DNA of 64,000 nt, taken from positions 124,001 through 188,000 of the forward strand of contig LNKV01000054.1 in NCBI GenBank assembly GCA_001465935.1, read 5' to 3'. The position numbers and the translations under genes were made by a program. This document shows, piece after piece, positions 56,866 through 64,000 of the stretch. Within the stretch, counting starts at the first letter, position 1. Every line of letters starts with the position of its first letter. The DNA comes from Clarireedia homoeocarpa. Its lineage: Eukaryota; Ascomycota; Leotiomycetes; Helotiales; Rutstroemiaceae. The notes below the pieces were generated by a model. It was not told the origin of the DNA and did not search any database. It saw nothing but the letters and a program-made list of their open reading frames with translations.

Positions 56866-58560
56866 TCTTTATGTTTGGGAGTGAAAGTGTTCTGGGAGAT
56901 GGCCACGCGGATGGGCGAGAAGGAAATTTACAATCGATAAGGCGAGAGGCGGTAGATACCCTAGGCGGCCACGCCGGCCCATTATTCTCTGGGTGCTGCA
57001 TTGCTGTATGGCCTCTCCTAAAAGCCGCCGAGAGTCAAAGTCTCCCCGTCCAGTCACTGATTGTCGCCCCGGAGAGCCGCAAGGCCTGGGTCTCTCTTAA
57101 AGCTGCAATCCATGCCGAACTGACAAATGAGCTGGCGAGATCGACGAATATCTCCGTGTGGAACGCGGGAATATAATCGCAACTAAAAGTGGCGGTCAAT
57201 CAAGCGTGTCATCATGGCAGAGGTCTGAGCTTAATTGTATGGAGATCAAGATGACAACACGGACTTTCAGAGCTGTGCCAAGATGCCACTTTGCAGGGTG
57301 GCTAGTGAGACAATTGAGAAGCGGAATATTAATCACGTGCTTCAGAACCTGATATGCGCGGATCGCTTATCGGCAATTATTCGGTTAACGCGCCGTACAC
57401 CTCACCAACATTTTCCTAAAGAAACGAATACTTATCAACATCACTCGGCCGAGAGGCTGAGGATGAGCTCGTTCCAAATGTTTGCGATAATGGATGTGAT
57501 ACGCGGCAGATAGCACAGCGAAGTCTCTATACTGGGCCGTTTTTAGTCTTGATACGTGGCCCGATTCCATGTCGAATTGCTGCGCACAACATCGTTTGGT
57601 ATAAACAGCAAAGTTGTGTTCTCGTTGAGGTGACTTCAAGCTTTTGCCAGAGTCCAATGTGTCTCGGCGGTGCACACACATCTAGTTTGATGTTACTATT
57701 AGTAGAATGTGTCACCTATCTGATATTCTTAGACACCCACGGGCCTTTGTGCGATCATCTGCTTTCTTCGCAAACTTCGGATTGGCCCCATCTGGCCGAT
57801 CAACGGTGATCCGAATATGTTCCATTGAATTTTGATCCGAAGTGGTGTTCAAGATCATGTATCAACGCCATCCGTGTCATGTGACATGCTGTTCGTATCA
57901 TCTGTCTGATGCCTTTCGCTCAGGATGGGCAATCTAGGCAGGGAAACACCGCAGTGGAGGAGACGAATAAGAAGTTTAACGATCATACACCAGGGGATCC
58001 AAAGATGAAACCAACGAACACCACCCACCACCAGTAAGTCGCGAAGAAGTCTGGCGGTAGTGATCTTTAGATGTGGAATGGAAGGGCCAGGTGATCAGAT
58101 GCCGTGAGGTGAAATTGGCAAGTGCCCGAAACCTCCTGACGACTGTGTAATCAACGAGCTACGTGCTTACGTGATTGAACTTTTTCTCTGATTAGTTCTT
58201 GAGGAGTGGTGTCAGAGAGGTTATATGGTGGCCAGTAGTTGAATGACTAACGCCGTGCTGCGGGGTATGAAAAGGGCGTTGACGTTGAATCGCAATGAGG
58301 ATACGAAAACTTCATGACACAGCTATTATTTTGAACCCTGAGTTTCTCCTTCAAACCATTCTCTCCTATTCAACTACCAAAACCATAGTAAACAGGATTC
58401 GAAAGATTGCATAAAAAGCAGAAAAAACTGGAGAAAAACACAGAACCGGAAAAACACAGAACCGGAAGCGCACATGCGCCATCTGTCCCCATATCGAGCA
58501 GATGCGACGAGATCTAACGGTCTTATCAGTCGCCCATCTAATCTCCGCAAATGGAGCTGC
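56866..58560. other. 1.7-kb gene-poor spacer
   Basis: No supported gene. A short direct repeat (CACAGAACCGGAAAAA-type, 16 bp, two copies) lies at about 58438-58469, just downstream of the next minus-strand gene. I see no transposon ends. Confidence 0.45.
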
Positions 58561-60462
58561 CTAGGGTCTCTCGGGAGAATCATTTCTTCCGTCAAAATAC
58601 CTTGCACGAGTACGACGCAGCTTCTTTTTATCCGAAGATTGTTCCGTACCTTGACTCTGTTTCTTGTGACTGTGGTCTTTATGGTTATCCCTCTGAATGT
58701 GATCTCTAGACTCGTTCCGACTCGTAGCTGGAACAGTGGCTGCTTTTGGCTGCAACCGTTGAGAGCCGGATGAAGTTGTAGTGTGCCCGCTGCGATGTCT
58801 GTTCCTTGGAGTTTTATCAGGCGTAGGCTTAGTAGGTTCGAGTGAGCGACTCGATCTCATCTCTGGTTGAGGTCTCTCGGGGAGTACTGCTTCCTTTCCA
58901 TTACCCCCTGGGGGCTTTCTGGAACTAGCCTGAGCTGGTCGAGAAGATTCCTGTCGTCTTCCCTTCTCGGGCTGTAGACTCAGATCCCCACTTGAGACAC
59001 GTCCTGAATTGTGCCGAGTCCTTGAACAGGATCGCCGTCTTTCTTTTATTTGAGGAGTCGCCACGAGATGGCAATCTGTCCCTTCTTGGGGATTCCTCAC
59101 GGTCATTCGATTGAATTGCATGAATTTTTCTGTTGAGCTCGAGCGCCAAATCTGGGTCTTCGAGTTCAGAAAAGTGTAAATATTCCGCGCCCTTGCTAAT
59201 GAATTTCCAAAAGGCGGTTTCATCAAGTACTCGAGAGATGTTGTTTGGAAATGAAGCAACGTACAATGAACTGTAGGTATATGAGAGGTAGATACGAGTC
59301 CAGAAACCGATGGACTTTATATCGAAATGGTTGAAAGGAAGACAGTACGCAACTTTTCCTAGGTTTTTCTTCAGCGGCTTGATGTGCATCAGATGGTGAG
59401 CGAACGGGGAAAAGATAGATGCGCATTCCTCAATGCTTGAGATACGATCTATGGATCTGCTAACCACCCGAAGTGGCTTCGTTCGTACTGATGACTCCTC
59501 AGCCGACTCTGAGATCAGCTGCATACCCATATCGAATGCTTCCTTCTTAGCAATCGTGTTTCTTAAGATGCGGGCCTGCATGTTAGGAGGACGAGTTTTC
59601 ACCTGGTAAGGATTGACTGATAGGTTTTCGATAAAGGTGCTACTGGGAAATGCCTCAATAAGTGCATCTTCCATCCAGTAGCTAGTCTTCACAATTTGTC
59701 TTACATCCTCGATGTTGAAATTAAATAATCGAGCCGTGCCTTTCTTAACGGCGGCCTCTCTTTGGATGTCGATATGAACCTTTCTACCATTTTCCATGCT
59801 CCTGCCAGGCTCACAGAAAGAACGGATTATCGAGAACACCCTCTTGATATCTTTCTCAAAAACGTCACAGGGTGATTGATATGTCTTGGAGATGATTGTA
59901 ACAGGAACTGTAGTTAAAATGAATTGATTAGCTTAAGGATTTCACATGAGATTTAAAAGAACCACATAGATGTTTCGGAGTTACTTGTGCAATACTTACA
60001 AAAATAAGTTTCTACCGTTGCGTGCCGATAATAACTAGAAGTGCTCTAGTTTGTCTGGTGCCCATCACTACTGTAGTCGCCCTTAAATTCTATCTCAATA
60101 CCTTCCTTATACACCTCATCCGCCAAAATCTTGCAAAAGGAGGTAATCTGTGCCTGAGAAGAGTAGTAAGAGGTGATCAAATGTTGGCGTTTTGATTCGT
60201 ATTTAGAATGATCGAATCTTACACCATCTCGATGAGCGGGATCCTCCTGCTGCCACAAACAAAAATCACGGTAAGCTTTTTCTTCCGCCCTTACGCTGTC
60301 ATACCTTTCAGAGATAAGCTTCCGGTAAACTTTGTTGAAACCATAGTCTGTGAGTGGTATTTTCTCCCATGTAGGCTTGAGTGTTGTATTGAATTCCAGG
60401 TGAAAGGAAAACTTAGGATTATCCTGCTTTTCAGATTCGGATTTCTTCGCAGAGATAGGCAT
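58561..60462 (-). CDS. Unidentified protein with structured N-terminal and basic Ser-rich C-terminal half
   Basis: No family is recognised. Three exons are proposed on the minus strand: 60072-60462, 59101-59907 and 58561-59042, together 559 residues. The last intron (59043-59100) has a GTGAGG donor, an AAAAG acceptor and matching phase. The first intron (59908-60071) has a weaker GTAGTG donor, and a stop at 60046 would otherwise end a 138-residue product. Joining them gives a smooth transition (IEIEFKGDY to IPVTIISKTYQSPC). Residues 1-400 look folded, with helices such as VRAEEKAYRDFCLWQQEDP and VRQIVKTSYWMEDALIEAF. The last 160 residues are Arg/Ser/Lys/Gln-rich (SRKPPGGNGKE, HSHKKQSQGTEQ) and resemble RS-like or nucleic-acid-binding tails. 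It could instead be two adjacent genes. Confidence 0.5.
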
Positions 60463-61747
60463 ACTGAATTATAATTAATTACTGGTGTGAACAGAAAGAG
60501 GATCTGGGATCGAACAAGACACCAACAGGACTAACAATGAAAGCTAACTGTTGGTAAATATTTGGACCAAGCATACGTCAGTTTTAATTCATCGAAATTC
60601 GTTGGTAGCCCTGAAGTCACACGATGACGACAATTAGAAAGAGCAGCAAACTTTTCGGCGCCTACAGGCTGCGGCTCATTCTGAACCTCCTGTTGACCTG
60701 AAAAGGATTCAATAAAGTGAATGGACGAGAAGACACCGCCTTCATTGGGCAGTGTCGATAAATCCAAAGACCTAATGCCGGCCGTTGAAGTGGCCTGTTC
60801 TCCAAGAATACTCGAAAAAGAATAGCAGAAACTCAGCGCAGTGTGGGATAATCGAATACATGGCCGAATAAGGTTCATTCAATAATGATTATAACTACAC
60901 CGAACTTGGTGAAAGCTTTTCCCAGGTCAAGATCGGCCTCGAACATGCGGAATACAAAGAAGTCTCCGAGTATGTAAGGTCAATCGCAATCGGCCATGCT
61001 GCATGGATTCTATTTATGGCAACTGAAATGTTTCGGACCTCCTTCTCCGCAGTTCCAAACGACCCCGAAGACCTCAATATCTTGGCTTTATATGGGAAGA
61101 ACTCAAGCAACTCGTTGTCGCTTCGCACGCACACTTTTTGCACGCCCATCTCTTTTTCGTTGGCGTCGATGAATAATATATTGCAGGAGACAAGACTTGG
61201 TAAGAAATTCAATGAAAGAAATGACAAAATATGACGAAGAAGAAAGCTTGCAGAAAGGATCGCGAGAACGATGTTTTGCAGAATTCATTCTGAATGTGTA
61301 CGGGGATTTCTATTTGGGTCTAATTAAACGGATAAAAATGAAGACCAGGTTGTCAAGTCCAATACGCAAACCATATTTTTAAGATTGGACCTTATGATAG
61401 CCCATTGATTTGAGTATATTTACTGAGAGGATAATCGAACGAGCGACATGTAGTATGGCTGTATACAATGGAAAGTTAATCCCCAAAGTGGTTAACGAAG
61501 ATCTTCTCAGTTCCAAGCCAAGATGTAGTGTTGCTGGTTGATGTATCTCGTATATTGAATAAGACCTAATAGCTTCTGACTACCGACCGTCTTTGGTGTA
61601 ATTTTCAATGCGTTGAGGATAAGACATCTGGTGGTTGACTATCTATTAGACGATTGTTGACCCAAATGCAAATGAAGTCAAAGATGTAGTAAAGGGGCGT
61701 AAACTCACCGGTTAGTGCTACAGTCGATAAGTATCGGATGTATCAAC
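60463..61747. other. Region with opposing open frames, coding strand unresolved
   Basis: Minus frames 60531-60878 (115 codons) and 60895-61227 (110 codons) and a + frame from about 60873 to 61234 overlap. The + frame lacks an upstream ATG but reads like protein (IGLEHAEYKEVSEYVRSIAIG, then TSFSAVPNDPEDLNILALYG). The minus frame does too (SGSFGTAEKEVRNISVAINRI). I cannot decide which, if any, is a gene. Confidence 0.35.
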
Positions 61748-62118
61748 TCATGTCCAGTGCTGTGAATAGGAACCGTCGGGTTTTCGAGTCGTGAAAGCTC
61801 TTTCGAAACTTTCAATCTTGACTTGCATCTTGGCCTTAGCCTTTTCGACGAGGATGATAGCAGGTGTGGTACGTGCTGATGGATGGAGTGGGAGGAAAGT
61901 ATGATCGGTGTCGTCTAAATAAGCTCTTTGACGTTCCACACTAAGAACCCGTTGTTCGAGGTTGTTAGGTATGTGGTATTCAATACTATAATGAAGGAAG
62001 CATAAATGAGTAAGTGTATTAAGAATTTCTCACTTATATTCTTCTAGGTGTACAGGAAGACTTACCTAAGCATAGAGCTACACACGGTACCGTTCGAAAT
62101 TGCAGTCGCCAGAGACAT
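61748..62118 (-). CDS. Small two-exon gene, 96 residues, unidentified
   Basis: Exon 1 is 62066-62118 (MSLATAISNGTVCSSML) and exon 2 is 61748-61985. They are joined by an 80-nt intron with GTAAGT donor and TTATAG acceptor in matching phase. Exon 2 encodes SIEYHIPNNLEQRVLSVERQ, followed by a TPAIILVEKAKAKMQVKIESFERAF helix and the C-terminus TRKPDGSYSQHWT. No family is recognised. The clean splice junction and the coherent frame support a real gene. More exons downstream of 61748 are possible. Confidence 0.45.
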
Positions 62119-63782
62119 GAGTAGTCGTTTGAATCATGTAGGAAATTGAACCTCGAAGCTATGGTGGACCGAGAAACTTTGTCTGATGCAGGTGCTCCAT
62201 TAAATAGGTCAAGTCCATGGGCCTCAATGAAGAATACCTTTCCTGCATCTGAAAAAGTCCGTGTAGGCTCATGATAAGCATTCGATAAGTCGGAGGTTCA
62301 GAGAGGTCGGGTCGTAAGCAATACTCCCCTCGATATTGATATCCTTGTTGTATTGGAGCTCTCTAGAAGCCCAGAAGAGATTTAGCCATACGGAACATTG
62401 CCACCAGCGGCGCAATATCCGTAGCAAGTGGGATATTAAGAACCCAAGACTCTGGTGATTTGTCGATCTAGCCGTTATGGAAAGGACTATACAAACTCAA
62501 ATGTAGGGAGATGGCACAAGATATCAGACCTAGGAAAGGGGAATTGCCAAACCCAACAATCTGGACATCCAATTCGATGCGAGGTTATGTCGGTGAATGA
62601 ATACAACTAGTATTCATGTACAGCAGATGCATCCAACGTTGACTTTCAACGTCCCATGCATAATCCAAATGTATCATTTGGGTCCTATGCACATAATATG
62701 GCCATAGAACCTGCTAGCAGATACAAGGACTCCAGCCACACGACGGCAGATTCTTTGGTCCCCGAAGAGGTAGCCATGGAGGGCAGGGGTCGTATTCGAA
62801 TGAATAGGAGGATAGAAACACTTGGTGAGCTTCATAAGAATCCCCGCGAGATGCATTCAGCTCAATTTCCATGAAAGCGAAAGAAAGTATGATTGGCTGA
62901 TTCCGGATGTAAGGGTGTGGTCCAACTGCTCGGTTTCTATGCAGGGTTCAAACCAAATTTCCTTGATCAAACGTTATAGTAAACGAGTAAGATTAGGTTA
63001 CACCTAGCAGACGCTAGCAGAATCCGGCAGCCACTTAGCTGATGGAGGTACGCCACCTTCACCGAAGAAATTGTTTGCACAGCCACACCTTGGTCACCTC
63101 GGTCTCCCAATCGCTTTCTTTGCATATTCAAGATTCATGATCTCAAGCTTCTGTATCTGGTTGGAAGACAGACTCGGAGACAGAACGCTAACGAGTGCGG
63201 TATTTTTTTGCATCTTGATTTTTGCATCTTGAAATCGACTAAAAGCCGAGGTTGAGCATGATCATCCTGGGAACGAATTGTGGAAGATCAGGAAACTGGC
63301 TATGAGGCCCGGCAGATCCTTGGAGAAATAACACAGGAAGCTAACGTGAGAGCCGTATCTCGACCATTAAAGAAAACAAACGCGTCCGCAGATCGAGTTT
63401 GGAGTGTAATAGATACACACACATGTGCATGGAACGACAGCAGATGTCGTTGCTTGGCACCGTGTCGTATGAGATACAACAATAAATCGAAACGGAAATC
63501 GGGCAGACTTCGAAGACTCCTGATTTCTCTAAACGAGTCATCTCCCTATCAAAACCTGCAATTCTACGTGATTATAGCTGGCTAGAGAAATACACGTTTA
63601 AACAAGATGAATTAGAGCCAGATAAAAGGACCGGCACCAAGCATAGCTGATAATAGCAATGCAGCGAAAAGCCAGAGCCGGTACCAGATTGCGAGGCTCA
63701 TATCTAAATCTAGTTATGCACCATAACACCAACGCTCCAAAAACATTTCAGATACCAAGGTCTTGTCCTTGGCTACAGCTCA
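62119..63782. other. Gene-poor segment near the right end
   Basis: No supported gene in 1.66 kb. Frames of 60-101 codons on both strands (for example 62656-62874 and 63280-63585 on the + strand) show no features that I can defend. Confidence 0.4.
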
Positions 63783-64000
63783 TCATCTTCTGGGTCGCAT
63801 ATCGACAACTTGAAACTCTAAGCCATCAGCTTCGAATACATGTCCTGGTCGTAATGCGTCTGTGTAAATATTCCGTTCTTGATGTGGATGGAAGATTCCT
63901 GTTTGCCTACAATTGAGAATAGCTGGCATACCAGGTGGATCGGTCAGGCGGAATACTCCCCAGCTACGAACTGTTAGTTTCAGCAATCCCGCGGGGGATT
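63783..64000 (-). CDS. Possible 3' exon of a gene cut by the window edge
   Basis: A minus-strand frame is open from the window edge to a stop at 63783 (72 codons). It reads like protein, with SWGVFRLTDPPGMPAILNC, then HPHQERNIYTDALRPGHVFE and the end LEFQVVDMRPRR. There is no identifiable domain. The start lies outside the window if it is real. Confidence 0.35.
   Translation of the reverse strand, partial: SPAGLLKLTVRSWGVFRLTDPPGMPAILNCRQTGIFHPHQERNIYTDALRPGHVFEADGLEFQVVDMRPRR

Noticed and set aside
57000..58400. Transposon relic in the gene-poor spacer
   Set aside because: No transposase-like frame, no long terminal or inverted repeats and no target-site duplication were visible.

Overview
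This window is eukaryotic nuclear DNA from a filamentous ascomycete. Genes carry short GT-AG introns (about 40-270 nt, many with CTGAC/CTAAT-like branch sites) and are separated by AT-rich, microsatellite-dense spacers. Many products have clear fungal orthologues. Gene content (a QDE-2-type Argonaute, a GGA adaptor, Rna14, Asf1, Sro7, mitochondrial IF-2) fits Pezizomycotina. The intron style and spacer texture would suit a Leotiomycete such as the Botrytis/Sclerotinia group, but that placement is inference. There are no bacterial operons, CRISPR arrays, rRNA genes or convincing tRNA genes.

Layout. 0-5.5 kb: an unidentified coiled-coil/disordered protein and a large alpha-solenoid gene whose frame is broken twice. 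6.4-13.3 kb: the clathrin adaptor GGA (-), the 18S rRNA modifying enzyme Tsr3 (+) and the Pumilio-type ribosome factor Nop9 (-). 14.3-16.1 kb: a PLP-dependent group II decarboxylase. 16.1-19.5 kb: repeat-rich spacer holding one probable tiny secreted-peptide gene. 19.5-22.4 kb: an AMMECR1-domain protein and a Ras-like GTPase with a charged insert. 24.8-30.5 kb: a D-2-hydroxyacid dehydrogenase and mitochondrial IF-2, the latter divergent from a two-membrane-segment fungal protein. 33.4-37.0 kb: an eight-exon (one exon boundary in the 5' UTR) Argonaute. 38.4-43.5 kb: Rna14 and Asf1 in divergent arrangement. 43.8-50.2 kb: a basic repeat protein, a possible small membrane protein and the Lgl-family exocytosis factor Sro7. 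50.7-56.9 kb: a CxxC protein, a PDAP1-family phosphoprotein and a CorA-like transporter. 57-64 kb: gene-poor DNA with unidentified split genes.

Most identified genes are housekeeping. Tsr3 and Nop9 both act in 40S subunit biogenesis and Rna14 in mRNA 3'-end formation. GGA and Sro7 act at two ends of Golgi-to-surface traffic. Argonaute is the only silencing component. I see no gene cluster that looks like an undescribed multi-gene system. The items most worth checking are the twice-broken solenoid gene, the tiny secreted-peptide gene, the CorA-like protein with GMT in place of GMN, the Ras-like protein without a CaaX box, the G-run array upstream of Argonaute, and the unidentified gene block at the right end. 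Exon coordinates were assigned by hand from splice signals and reading-frame phase, without transcript data.
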